This document shows positions 49,816-62,202 of a DNA stretch of 64,000 nt, piece after piece. The translations under genes and the position numbers were made by a program. Source of the stretch: Planctomycetota bacterium (GTDB lineage Bacteria > Planctomycetota > UBA1135 > UBA2386); the NCBI GenBank assembly GCA_016716265.1, contig JADJWQ010000006.1:62001-126000 (forward strand), in the 5' to 3' direction. The first letter of the stretch is position 1, and the number at the start of each line of letters is the position of its first letter. The notes under the pieces were generated by a model. The model was given only the letters and a program-made list of their open reading frames with translations, was not told the origin of the DNA and ran no database searches.

Positions 49816-50810
49816 TCAGCGCCGATCGGCGCAGATCCGCGGAGTCTCGGACCCGCGGCCCTCGAGCGCGAGCCGCAGGCAGGCCTCGGCGCGCGCCAGG
49901 AACACCCGCCGGTCCGGCACGCCGGCCATCGGCGCGGTCGCGATGCCGATCGCCGGGTCGACGTGCAGCTCCGTGGAGAACTCGCGCTCGCGGAGCGAGT
50001 CGTCGATCCGGCGCGCGAGCGCGACGGCGCCGGCGGTGCCGGTCCCGGGCAGCAGGAACATGAACACGGACTCGGTGAAGCGTGCGAGGACGTCGATGTC
50101 CCGACACTCCGTCAGGAAGGTCGACGCGACCTCGGCCAGCACCGTGCGCGCGCCTCGGCGTCACGTGGCCACTCCGCCACTCCACAGTCGAGCAGCAGCA
50201 ACGACAGCGGCTGATGGAACCGGCGCGCCCGCTTGAACTCCTCGTCGAGCTTGAAGCTCGCGAACGGGCCGTCGAACAGCCCGGTCTCGCGATCCGTCAG
50301 CCGTGCGACGAACCCGGCGTCGCGCTCGCCATCCAGCATCCGCTGCAGCGCGGACATCTGGCGACCGCGGTCGTCGGCGAGTTCCCGCTCGAGCCGCTCG
50401 AGCAGATCGTCGACGGAGGCGCGCTCGCGCGGTCGGTGCCAGCGGCGCAGCACGTCGTCCACACCGTCGAGCGAGCCGTCCGCATCGAGCTGCAGGCAGC
50501 CATCCGCGAGGCAGAACCGCGCGATCTCGGGACCGAGCGAGTCGGCGACGTCGATGACGATGAACACCGCGATCCGCGGCTGCGCCTTCAGCCGGCTGCA
50601 CGCCCCGAACGGATTGCGCAGCGGCACGTCGCCCTCGGCGTCCGGGCCGCCGAGTCCGAGCACGACCAGGTCGTCGGCCCGCGGCTCGGCAGGCAGCCCG
50701 ACCTCGAACGGGGCAGCGAACGCCTGTTCGAGGGCGCTGCGCACCGCGGGCGGACACCCGCACACGAAGCGCCGAGCGGGTCCGGGACGAGCAGATTCGG
50801 CGGCATCCAA
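49816..50810 (-). CDS. Degenerate GGDEF-like protein (one frameshift)
   Basis: The first frame gives about 220 residues from TTG 50810 (GGGGAG 7 nt upstream; an in-frame TGA lies just before). The second frame completes a GGDEF-type domain after a one-base shift near 50144-50152. The alpha/beta pattern DEEFKRARRFHQPLSLLLLDC...FLTECRDIDVLARFTESVFMFLLPG...IGIATAP is typical, but the signature GGDEF is RFTES, so diguanylate cyclase activity is unlikely. The N-terminal 100 residues look receiver-like without clear phospho-acceptor residues. It may be a c-di-GMP-family pseudo-enzyme. Confidence 0.6.
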
Positions 50811-50925
50811 TCGCGGGCTCCCCGATCAGGAAACGGCTTGGTGGGACCGACCGGCGGTGCCCCCGCCGGCGGAGAGACAGTGCCCGCGCCCACGCCCGGT
50901 GGACGCCGGCGACAGGACCACAGGA

Positions 50926-51685
<760 letters not shown>

Positions 51686-51836
51686 CGATGGAATGCGCGC
51701 CGCTCGCCGGCGCCTCCTCGCGAGACTAGGCAGCCGCCGCGCCCGGGTCCAGACGAGCGGCGGCCTCCGCACGGACAGCGGCGACACCGAGCGACCGTCG
51801 CTCGCGGACGCCACGGCAGCCGGGGCGATGGGCGGC

Positions 51837-52238
51837 TCAGCGCTTCGAGAACTGGGTCGCGCGACGCGCCTTGCGCAGACCGTACTTCTTGCGCTCGATC
51901 ATGCGCGAGTCGCGCGTCAGCAGGCCGTGCTCGCGCAGCAGCGGCTCCAGGTTCGGATTGTCGATCTTCAGCGCGCGCGCGAGACCGAGCGACACGGCCC
52001 CACTCTGCCCGGTGATCCCACCGCCGACCACGTTGACCCAGACGTCGTAGCTGCCGAGCGACTCCGTGACGGTCAGCGGCTGACGCACGGTCTTCTGCGT
52101 GTCGGGGGTCGTGAAGAACTCGTCGACCGGCCGGTCGTTGACGAGGAACCGGCCGGAGCCGGCCTTGAGGCGCACGCGCGCCACGGACGTCTTGCGGCGG
52201 CCAGTGCCCCACACGTAGGGATCCGTTGCGAGGACCAA
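51837..52238 (-). CDS. rpsI: 30S ribosomal protein S9
   Basis: The product has 133 residues from TTG 52238, preceded by AGGAG at 8 nt; a GTG further upstream is in frame but would add a non-homologous extension. S9 signatures are present: GTGRRKTSVARVRL, GGGITGQSGAVSLGLARAL, and the C-terminal LTRDSRMIERKKYGLRKARR with the conserved SKR end reaching the P-site tRNA. It lies 111 bp downstream of rplM in the usual operon. Confidence 0.96.
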   Translation of the reverse strand: MVLATDPYVWGTGRRKTSVARVRLKAGSGRFLVNDRPVDEFFTTPDTQKTVRQPLTVTESLGSYDVWVNVVGGGITGQSGAVSLGLARALKIDNPNLEPLLREHGLLTRDSRMIERKKYGLRKARRATQFSKR

Positions 52239-52349
52239 GTTGGATACTCCTGGGAAGCGGGCGTCGGACACCCCGGGAACGCTCGCGACTGCGGCGGCAC
52301 GGGGCTGGATTCAGGGTGGGTGGAGCTGCCAGTCGCAGCTCCGCGGGGA

Positions 52350-52796
52350 TCAGCAGGGGATGTCCATCTCCACGGGCCTCTGCGCCGCGTGCGGATGCTC
52401 CGAACCGCGGTAGACCTTCAGCCGGCGCAGCATGTCGTGGCCGAGCCGGGTCTTCGGCAGCATGCGGCGCACGGCCTCCTTCAGCAGCTTCTCCGGCTCG
52501 TGCTCGATGCGCTCGCCGAGCGTGGCTTCGCGGAGGCCGCCGACGTGGCCGGTCCAGCGCGTGTAGACGCGGGTGTCGCGCTTCTGGCCCGTCACCCCGA
52601 TGCGCTCGGCATTGATGACGATCACGCCGGCACCGACGCTGATGTGCGGGGTGTAGAGGGGCTTGTTCTTGCCCATCAACACCTCGGCGATGCGCGATGC
52701 CATCCGGCCGAAGACGTGCTTCGAGGCGTCGACGACATACCACTCGGTCGTCGCACGCTGATGATCTTCGATGGTCGCGAAGGTGGTCTTGGTCAT
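52350..52796 (-). CDS. rplM: 50S ribosomal protein L13
   Basis: The product has 148 residues with L13 motifs WYVVDASKHVFGRMASRIAEVLMGKNKP, VIVINAERIGVTGQK, YTRWTGHVGGLRE, and MLPKTRLGHDMLRRLKVYRGSEHPH. It is an early assembly protein of the 50S subunit. It is the first gene of the rplM-rpsI operon, with a 227-nt predicted leader behind a good promoter at 53030-53057. Confidence 0.96.
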   Translation of the reverse strand: MTKTTFATIEDHQRATTEWYVVDASKHVFGRMASRIAEVLMGKNKPLYTPHISVGAGVIVINAERIGVTGQKRDTRVYTRWTGHVGGLREATLGERIEHEPEKLLKEAVRRMLPKTRLGHDMLRRLKVYRGSEHPHAAQRPVEMDIPC

Positions 52797-53117
52797 CGCT
52801 GGGCTCGTGGTTCGCGCGCGCGTCTCGACCCGCTGCCCCGCGCCGGCACGACGAGGCGCGAGCGACGGTGTTCCGGCGGGACGGGCCGAACGGTGCGAGA
52901 GGATCCGGGCCGGCGCCGCCGGGCGGTGCCCGCACCGGCGTCTCGACGGCCGTCCCACCCCCGGAGCCGCACCGCGGACCGCTGACGACGGCACCGCTCC
53001 GGCTCGGCTCCGAGACGGGAGGGCAGAGCAGGCTAGCGGCTCGGCGGGACGCGTCAAGAGCGACGTCGGGCTCTCCGCGGTTTCCCCTGCAGGGCGGCCC
53101 GGCGCCGAGGGCCCGCG
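52797..53117. other. Intergenic region pyk / rplM (321 bp) with rplM leader
   Basis: No coding gene is supported. It contains the TTGACG-N16-TAGCCT promoter near the pyk end and then a GC-rich leader of about 225 nt before rplM. The leader includes a 10-bp palindrome GACGGCCGTC. L13 is known to autoregulate its operon in some bacteria; no known leader motif was recognised here. Confidence 0.5.
53030..53057 (-). promoter_or_regulatory. Sigma70-type promoter of rplM-rpsI
   Basis: On the minus strand TTGACG (53057-53052) and TAGCCT (53035-53030) are separated by 16 bp. Five of six -35 positions match TTGACA, and the -10 fits TANNNT. It is the best two-element promoter seen in the window and lies at the expected place, just after pyk and before rplM. 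Confidence 0.65.
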
Positions 53118-54599
53118 TCAGCCACCCTGGACGCCCACGGACTCGTCGTCCCCGACGGTCCGCAGCTTGAGGATGTTCGCGATCCCCGGCCGGCGGCTGG
53201 TGCCGACGACGATCGCGTAGGTGTCGCCGACCCGCGCCACGCCCAGCCGGAGCAGGAGTTCCTCCGCCTCGCTCATCATCGCCTGGACCGAGTCCACCCG
53301 CGACAAGAGCAGCGGCGTGACGCCCCACACGAGCGTCAGGCGCTGCACGGTGCGCTGCGACGGCGTGAACACGTAGACCGGCGTCTCGGTCCGCTCCCCC
53401 GCCAGCAGCTGGGCCGTGTGGCCGCTCTCCGAGAACACCGCGACGAGCCGCGCATCCGCGAGGAACGCCGCGTAGGCAGCTGCCTGCACCGTCGCGAGCG
53501 TGACCGACTCGCCGCGCCGCAGCACGGCCCGCCGCTGCCAGCCGTCCGCCTCCCCGAACAGCTCGCTCTCCGTACGCCGGACGATCCGCGACATGATCTT
53601 CGCGGCGCGGACCGGGAACTTCCCGGACGCCGTCTCGGCCGACAGCATCACGGCCGACGTGCCGTCGTAGATCGCGTTCGCGACGTCGGACGCCTCCGCG
53701 CGCGTCGGCCGCGGGTTCGTGATCATCGACTCGAGCATCTGCGTCGCCGTGATCACCGGCTTCCGCGCCTCGATCGCCTGACGGATGATCCGCTTCTGCA
53801 CCCCGGGCACGACCTCGGGCCCGAGTTCGACGCCCATGTCGCCCCGAGCGATCATCACGGCGTCGGTGACCTCGAGGATCGCCGCGAAGTTCGTGACCGC
53901 CTCCGGCCGCTCGATCTTCGCGACGACGCGCGCGTCGGAGTTGGCCGCACGGATCAGCTCCTTCAGGCGCACGACGTCGTCGGGGCGCCGCACGAACGAG
54001 ATCGCGACGAAGTCGACGCGCAGCTCCAGCACCACCGCGAGGTCGGCGAGGTCCTTCTCGGACAGGCTGCTCATCGACACCGACGAGCCCGGCAGGTTGA
54101 TCCCCTTGTGCTGCTTCAGCAGACCACCGTGCACGATGCGCGTCGAGATCTCGGTGCCGTCGATGGTCTCGACCTTCAGCTCGATCATGCCGTCGTCGAG
54201 CAGCACGCGCTCGCCGGGCCGCACGTCGCCCGCGAGGCCGAAGTAGCGCGAGCCGACGCGCGCCGGCTCACCGCCGCGCGCACCCCGACCCACCACGCCG
54301 GGCTCGCAGCTGAGCACCAGCTGCTCCCCGCGCTGCAGGAAGATCGGCTCCGCGTTCTCGAGGCTGCCGATCCGGATCTTCGGGCCCTGCAGGTCGACCA
54401 GCACGCCGACCGCGGTCCCGAGCCGCAGAGCGGCATCGCGCACCGCCGCGACGTCGCGGCGCAACGTGTCGTGGTCGGCGTGCGCGGCGTTGAGCCGGAA
54501 CACGTCGACTCCCGAGCGGATCAGCTCGTCGATCGTCTCCGGGTCGCGGGACGCTGGCCCCAGCGTGGCGACGATCTTGGTCCTCTTCGGTCGGATCAT
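53118..54599 (-). CDS. pyk: Pyruvate kinase
   Basis: The product has 493 residues. Family motifs are TKIVATLGPASRD, VDLQGPKIRIG, ISFVRRPDDV, VVAKIERPEA, IARGDMGVELG and ITATQMLESMI. It makes pyruvate and ATP from phosphoenolpyruvate and ADP. The Lys in GPKIR replaces the Glu of K+-dependent enzymes, so a K+-independent enzyme is predicted; consistently the usual RLNFSHG is RLNAAHA. The C-terminal domain ends shortly after IVVGTSRRPGIANILKL, without a PEP-utiliser extension. Confidence 0.95.
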   Translation of the reverse strand: MIRPKRTKIVATLGPASRDPETIDELIRSGVDVFRLNAAHADHDTLRRDVAAVRDAALRLGTAVGVLVDLQGPKIRIGSLENAEPIFLQRGEQLVLSCEPGVVGRGARGGEPARVGSRYFGLAGDVRPGERVLLDDGMIELKVETIDGTEISTRIVHGGLLKQHKGINLPGSSVSMSSLSEKDLADLAVVLELRVDFVAISFVRRPDDVVRLKELIRAANSDARVVAKIERPEAVTNFAAILEVTDAVMIARGDMGVELGPEVVPGVQKRIIRQAIEARKPVITATQMLESMITNPRPTRAEASDVANAIYDGTSAVMLSAETASGKFPVRAAKIMSRIVRRTESELFGEADGWQRRAVLRRGESVTLATVQAAAYAAFLADARLVAVFSESGHTAQLLAGERTETPVYVFTPSQRTVQRLTLVWGVTPLLLSRVDSVQAMMSEAEELLLRLGVARVGDTYAIVVGTSRRPGIANILKLRTVGDDESVGVQGG

Positions 54600-54693
54600 G
54601 AGGGCGCGCGGCAGTCGACCGCAGCGGGCCGCGATTGGACCCCGCCGACACCCAGATGCAAGAGCGACCGCGCGGCGGAGGTCTGCACGCGGG

Positions 54694-55770
54694 TCAGAAC
54701 GAGTCGCGGTTCTCGTCCCACCAGCGGCGCCAGCGGCGCTGCATGCTGGCGCGCTGATCCTCGCGCGCCTCCGGATCGAACGGCAGCGACTGCCCGGTGA
54801 CCGCCTTCAGCGACGCGTAGGCGGTGAAGCGCACGATCTCCTCGGGGTCCGCCAGCGCCGTCAGCAGCGCCTCGACCGACTCGCGCGACCGGAAGCCGCC
54901 GAGCCCCTCCAGCACGAGCCGCCGCACGAACGGATCGGGATCCTTGGCGAGCGGCAGCACGTGCGCCAGCACGCGCGCATCACCGGAACGTAGCAGCTCG
55001 TCGACGGCCTCGAAACGCGCGCCGGCATCCGCGTCCCCGAGCCGCCCCACCTGGTGCAGCAGCTGCGGCGGCAGCGCCTCGTCGCCGCCGGCCTCGGGAA
55101 CGACCGGGGGCGCCGGCGCGCTGACGTCGGGCCGTGGGCTCGGCTCCGCCACCATCACCCGCGGCATCGCGCGGAGCTCGGCGAGGTCGCGGGTGATCGC
55201 GCGCAGCTCGTCCTGCAGCAGCGCCGCGCGCGCCTGCCCCTGCACCTGCCCCGCCGCGATCTCACCGAGGGTGCGCCGGAGCTCCTCGAGCTTGCCGACC
55301 AGCGCGTCGACCGCCTCGCCGACCTGCCGGGTCTCGTCGCGCGCCTCCGCGGCAGTCGCGTCGAGCGCCCGCCGCACCTCGCCGATGCCGCGCTCGGAGG
55401 CGACCAACCCGAAGCGCTCCTCGAACTGCACCAGGCGCTCCTCCTGGCGGCCGACCGTCCGCTGCAGGTCGACGACCGCATCGAGCGAGGCCTGCTGCGA
55501 GCGCGCGATCCGCGACTCGAGGAACAGCGCCGCACCGACCAGCGCCGCCAGCACGACGACGACCGCGACGACGATCGCGCCGCGCAGCGCGGAGTCGCGC
55601 GCAGCGCCGGCCGCCCCGGCGCCGCCGAGGGCGGGAGCCACCCCGGACGGCAGCCGCACGGCCCGCCCCTCGCGCACCGCCGATTCCGGGACCGACTGGT
55701 TGCAGACGTTGCAGAACAGGACCTCGGGCTCCGGCTCGGCCGGACCCTGCCGCTGGGGGATCGTCGTCAT
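54694..55770 (-). CDS. Membrane protein with zinc-ribbon start, coiled coil and HEAT repeats
   Basis: The product has 358 residues. It begins with a CxxC pair (LFCNVCNQSVPESAV) that may be half a zinc ribbon. A membrane helix (GAIVVAVVVVLAALVGAALFL) follows, then a coiled coil of about 110 residues, a Pro-rich linker, and HEAT-type repeats (DADAGARFEAVDELLRSG, DPDPFVRRLVLEGLGGF, DPEEIVRFTAYASLKAVTG). Such proteins are scaffolds; the role is unknown. It lies between pyk and metK on the same strand. Confidence 0.72.
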   Translation of the reverse strand: MTTIPQRQGPAEPEPEVLFCNVCNQSVPESAVREGRAVRLPSGVAPALGGAGAAGAARDSALRGAIVVAVVVVLAALVGAALFLESRIARSQQASLDAVVDLQRTVGRQEERLVQFEERFGLVASERGIGEVRRALDATAAEARDETRQVGEAVDALVGKLEELRRTLGEIAAGQVQGQARAALLQDELRAITRDLAELRAMPRVMVAEPSPRPDVSAPAPPVVPEAGGDEALPPQLLHQVGRLGDADAGARFEAVDELLRSGDARVLAHVLPLAKDPDPFVRRLVLEGLGGFRSRESVEALLTALADPEEIVRFTAYASLKAVTGQSLPFDPEAREDQRASMQRRWRRWWDENRDSF

Positions 55771-55913
55771 CGGAGGACCGCGCGGGGAGCGCGGCGCGGG
55801 GGGCGTCCCGCGACGCGCGTCGCAGCCGGCATAGTAGCTGACGCCCGCGGGGAAACCGGCCGCCCGTGCGCACCCGCCGGACCCTCAGCCCCGACGGGCC
55901 GGGCACCGGGCGC

Positions 55914-57074
55914 TCACAGGGCCTCGAGCTGATCGAGCCGCTCCCACGGGAACTCGTCGCGACCGAAGTGGCCGTAGCTCGCGGTGCGCAGGTAGATCGG
56001 CCGGCGGAGCTGGAAGTGCGACGCGATCCGCGCCGGGCGCAGGAACGGACCGAAGTGCTCGCGGACGCGCGCCGTCAGGGCGATCTCGTCCGCGAACGCG
56101 GCGGTGTTCAGCGTGCCGAACGTGTCGCAGCGGATGCTGACCGGCTCGGCGATGCCGATCGCGTAGGCGACCTGCACCTCGCAGCGGTCGGCCCAGCCCT
56201 TCGCGACCACGTGCTTGGCGACCCAGCGCGCCGCGTAGGCCGCAGAGCGGTCGACCTTGCTCGGGTCCTTGCCGGAGAACGCACCACCGCCGTGGCGGCC
56301 CATGCCGCCGTAGGTGTCGACGATGATCTTGCGCCCGGTCAGCCCGGCGTCGGCCTTCGGGCCGCCCTCGACGAAGCGCCCGGTCGGATTCAGGAACCAG
56401 CGCGTGCGGTCGTCGACGCTGCCCTCGGGCAGGACCTCGAGCACGACCTTGCGCAGCGCGGCCTTGAGCTCGGCATCCGCGACGTCGGGGCTGTGCTGGT
56501 GCGACACGACGACCGTGTGCACGTGGGTCGGGCGCTGGTCGGCGTCGTACTCGACCGTCAGCTGCGCCTTCGAGTCCGGCCGCAGGAACGGGAGCCGGCC
56601 GGTCTTGCGCGCCTGCGCGAGCGCCTCGAGGATCCGGTGCGAGTAGTGGATCGGGAAGGGCATCAGCGCGTCGGTCTCCCGGCACGCGTAGCCGAACATC
56701 ATGCCCTGGTCGCCGGCGCCCTGCTCCTTGCTCTGCGAGGTCGCTGCGTCGACGCCGAGCGCGATGTCCGGCGACTGCCGGCCGATCGCCGTCAGCACGG
56801 CGCACGAGTTCGCGTCGAACCCGATCGTCGGGTCGTTGTAGCCGATCTGTGCGATCACCCCGCGCGCGACCTCCTGGTAGTCGATCGTCGCGGTCGTCGT
56901 GATCTCGCCGCTCATCACGACGAGGCCGCGCGACGTCATCGTCTCGCAGGCGACGCGAGCTTCCGGGTCCTGGGCGAAGATCGCGTCGACCACCGCGTCC
57001 GAGATCTGATCGCAGACCTTGTCGGGGTGACCTTCGCTGACGGACTCACTCGTGAAAAGTCGGGGCTCGCTCAT
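55914..57074 (-). CDS. metK: S-adenosylmethionine synthase
   Basis: The product has 386 residues. Signatures are [24 protein letters not shown], the active-loop region [18 protein letters not shown], and [25 protein letters not shown]. It makes SAM from methionine and ATP. The sequence is complete up to [15 protein letters not shown]. Its 117-bp upstream spacer carries strong GC hairpins (57111-57142). No recognised SAM riboswitch consensus is present. Confidence 0.97.
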   Translation of the reverse strand: MSEPRLFTSESVSEGHPDKVCDQISDAVVDAIFAQDPEARVACETMTSRGLVVMSGEITTTATIDYQEVARGVIAQIGYNDPTIGFDANSCAVLTAIGRQSPDIALGVDAATSQSKEQGAGDQGMMFGYACRETDALMPFPIHYSHRILEALAQARKTGRLPFLRPDSKAQLTVEYDADQRPTHVHTVVVSHQHSPDVADAELKAALRKVVLEVLPEGSVDDRTRWFLNPTGRFVEGGPKADAGLTGRKIIVDTYGGMGRHGGGAFSGKDPSKVDRSAAYAARWVAKHVVAKGWADRCEVQVAYAIGIAEPVSIRCDTFGTLNTAAFADEIALTARVREHFGPFLRPARIASHFQLRRPIYLRTASYGHFGRDEFPWERLDQLEAL

Positions 57075-57110
57075 GACGCTCTCGGACGGCTGGGACGATC
57101 GGGCGGCTCG

Positions 57111-57142
57111 CCCGGGTTCTGGTCGGCCCGGGCGAACCCGGG
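57111..57142 (-). promoter_or_regulatory. metK leader with mutually exclusive hairpins
   Basis: On the RNA strand, CCCGGG-UUCG-CCCGGG (57142 to 57127) forms a 6-bp hairpin with a UUCG tetraloop. Its 5' arm, CCCGGGUUC, can instead pair over 9 bp with GAACCCGGG (57119 to 57111). Only one structure can form at a time. It may be a terminator for waaA, a regulatory leader of metK, or chance in GC-rich DNA. Confidence 0.4.
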
Positions 57143-57191
57143 ACCTTAAGGGACTCGCCCCCGCAGGCGCAACGCCGCGACCGGTGGCGGC

Positions 57192-58562
57192 TCACGCGTG
57201 ACCCACCGCATCCCGCAGCAGCGGGGCGAGGATCTCGCGCGTCCGGTCGACGGCACCGCGATTCGCGACGATCATCGCCACCGCCCGCGCGCCCAGCGCG
57301 GCGCGTAGCGCCGGGTCGCCGAGCAGCCGCTCGAGCTCGGCCTCGAGCTGCCGCAGGTCCGCGATCTGGACCGCGGCGCGGGACTCCAGGAGCAGCTCGA
57401 CGTCGGCGCGGAAGTTCGCGACGTGCGGGCCGAACAGCACCGCGCGGCCGAGCGCTGCGGGTTCCAGCATGTTCTGGCCGCCGTGCGGCACCAGGCTGCC
57501 ACCGACGAAGGCGACGTCACAGGCAGCGTAGAACGACTCCAGCTGACCGATCGTGTCGACCAGCAGCACCGCATCGTCCGCGAGCGGCGCGGGGGGCTCG
57601 CCGACCCGGCTCCACAGCGACACGGCATGGCCGCGCCCGCGCAGCGCATCGACGATCGCACCGGCGCGGTCGGGATGGCGCGGGACCAGCACGACGCGCA
57701 GCTTCCAACCGCGGCGCGCCGCGACCGCCCGGGCGGCGTCCGCGAGCCACTCCTCCTCGTGCCCGTGGGTGGACCCACACACCAGCACGAGACGCTCGTC
57801 CGGCGCGAGCCAGTGCCGCAGCTCGATCGCCCCGGCGGGACCGTTGCCCAGCGTGACCCCGTCGTACTTGAGGTTGCCGGTGACCGCGATGCGCTCGTCG
57901 GGGATGCGCAGCGCGCGCCAGCGATTCCGGTACGTCTCGGTCTGCACGCAGAACAGCCGGATCCAGTCGAGCTGCGGCAGCAGTGGCCGCACCGCGCGGT
58001 AGCCGCGGAAGCTCCGCTCCGAGATCCGTCCGTTGACGATCACCACCGGGATCCCGCGCCGCGCGGCCGCCTGCAGGAAGTTCGGCCAGATCTCCTGCTC
58101 CATCAGCACCACACAGGCGGGCCGCACGCGGTCGAGTGCACGCCCGGGGAACAGGCCGAAGTCGATCGGGTAATGGATGACGCGGTGTCCCGAGTACAGC
58201 CGGCTCGCCAATGCGTGTCCGGTCGGTGTCGTCGCGGACACGACGATGCCGAACTCCGGATGCGCCTGCGCGACGCGCTGCACGAGCACGGCCAGGCCCT
58301 TGACCTCGCCGACCGAGACGCCGTGGAACCACAGCACGGGACGGCCGGGCGGCGACGGCTCGACGCGCCCCATGCGCGCGCCGAACGACCGCCGGTAGCG
58401 GCCGTCGAACGCGATGCGCCACGCGACGATCGGGCCGTAGACGAGAGCGAACAGCAAGAACACGCCGTGGTAGAGCAGCAGCGGCAGCCAGCCCTTCCAC
58501 AGCGGGACCCCGCCCGCCGCCGTCCGCTGCTCGCGCCCACGGCCGTCGCTCAAGTTCGCCAC
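57192..58562 (-). CDS. waaA: 3-deoxy-D-manno-octulosonic acid (KDO) transferase
   Basis: From GTG 58562 the product has 456 residues; the true start is uncertain (TTG 58553 is also possible). An N-terminal membrane anchor (LLLYHGVFLLFALVYGPIV) is followed by the GT30 pattern: WFHGVSVGEVKGL, SATTPTGHALA, MEQEIWPNFL, VNGRISERSFRGYR, VTGNLKYDG, and FVGGSLVPHGGQNMLEPAALG. It adds KDO to lipid A, so the organism should make LPS and have an outer membrane. It follows secA by 22 bp. Confidence 0.92.
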   Translation of the reverse strand: MANLSDGRGREQRTAAGGVPLWKGWLPLLLYHGVFLLFALVYGPIVAWRIAFDGRYRRSFGARMGRVEPSPPGRPVLWFHGVSVGEVKGLAVLVQRVAQAHPEFGIVVSATTPTGHALASRLYSGHRVIHYPIDFGLFPGRALDRVRPACVVLMEQEIWPNFLQAAARRGIPVVIVNGRISERSFRGYRAVRPLLPQLDWIRLFCVQTETYRNRWRALRIPDERIAVTGNLKYDGVTLGNGPAGAIELRHWLAPDERLVLVCGSTHGHEEEWLADAARAVAARRGWKLRVVLVPRHPDRAGAIVDALRGRGHAVSLWSRVGEPPAPLADDAVLLVDTIGQLESFYAACDVAFVGGSLVPHGGQNMLEPAALGRAVLFGPHVANFRADVELLLESRAAVQIADLRQLEAELERLLGDPALRAALGARAVAMIVANRGAVDRTREILAPLLRDAVGHA

Positions 58563-58584
58563 CCCTGCATCGGCGCCGGTGCGC

Positions 58585-61476
<2,892 letters not shown>

Positions 61477-61779
61477 CTGCACTGTCTCCTCGCCGCCGGC
61501 CCGCGCTCGGAGCGCGCGGCGCGACGCGACGGATCGATGACACGCCGGGCCCGCGACGCGGGACCGGCATCGAGTGTGACGCAACGAGGGTCGCGAGCTC
61601 CGGTCGCGCGCGACCCAGGCCGCCACCGGCGGCCGCAGGCGGTCCGGCCGTCGGCCTGGCGCCCGACGACCGGCGGCGGCGCGGCGCAGAGCGCCGGCCG
61701 CCCGCGGGGCCGGGGTCGCGAGCGCGCGGCGCGGCCACGGGCGGCCTGCCACCGCGCCTCCGCGCGCGCCGAGCGTCGC
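61477..61779. other. Intergenic region upstream of secA (303 bp)
   Basis: No gene is supported. The DNA is extremely GC-rich, with short perfect palindromes such as CCCGCG-A-CGCGGG near 61550, and the secA ribosome-binding site at its secA end. No clear promoter or terminator was seen. The open frames across it have no start context. Confidence 0.45.
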
Positions 61780-62202
61780 TCAGCCGCGCGCGGAGCCGCA
61801 CCCGGCGCCGGCACCGGCGCCGGGCGCCCGCACCGGCGGCCAACCGTAGGCACCCGCGCGCACGGCGCGCAGCGGGCGTTCGCCGTGGCTCGGGAGCGCG
61901 CGGCCGGGCTCCGCGGGCAGCGACAGCGTGGCCCGCTGGCTCGACCGCGGACCGCGGCGCACGCCGACCTCGTCGGCACAGGCGACGACCCGCTGCGGCG
62001 TCCGGTCCGCGCCACGCCGCTCGGCGCGCGCGTCGCGCAGGGCAGCGGCGCCCACCAGCGCGATCACGACCAGCAGCGTGACCGCAGCCGGCGAGCCACC
62101 GCACAGCGACCGGCGCCACGCGGCGGCACCGATCAGCGCGCGCGCCCAGGATCCGCCGCCCGCCGGCGCGGAGCCGTCCACGGAGCGCCGAGCAGCGGTC
62201 AC
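61780..62202 (-). CDS. Small single-pass membrane protein of unknown function
   Basis: The product has 140 residues from GTG 62202, overlapping the TGA of the response-regulator gene by 4 nt (GTGA), which supports that it is real. One membrane helix (AAVTLLVVIALVGAAAL) lies near residues 38-54, followed by a basic, low-complexity tail ending in GAGAGAGCG-type residues. No family was recognised. It could also be a spurious frame in GC-rich DNA. Confidence 0.45.
   Translation of the reverse strand: MTAARRSVDGSAPAGGGSWARALIGAAAWRRSLCGGSPAAVTLLVVIALVGAAALRDARAERRGADRTPQRVVACADEVGVRRGPRSSQRATLSLPAEPGRALPSHGERPLRAVRAGAYGWPPVRAPGAGAGAGCGSARG

Noticed and set aside
53118..54599. RLNAAHA in pyruvate kinase as evidence of inactivity
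   Set aside because: The lost residues belong to the K+ site, and the enzyme has the Lys typical of K+-independent forms; catalytic motifs are intact.
57075..57191. SAM riboswitch upstream of metK
   Set aside because: None of the conserved SAM-I, SAM-II or SAM-IV core sequences could be found; only GC hairpins are present.
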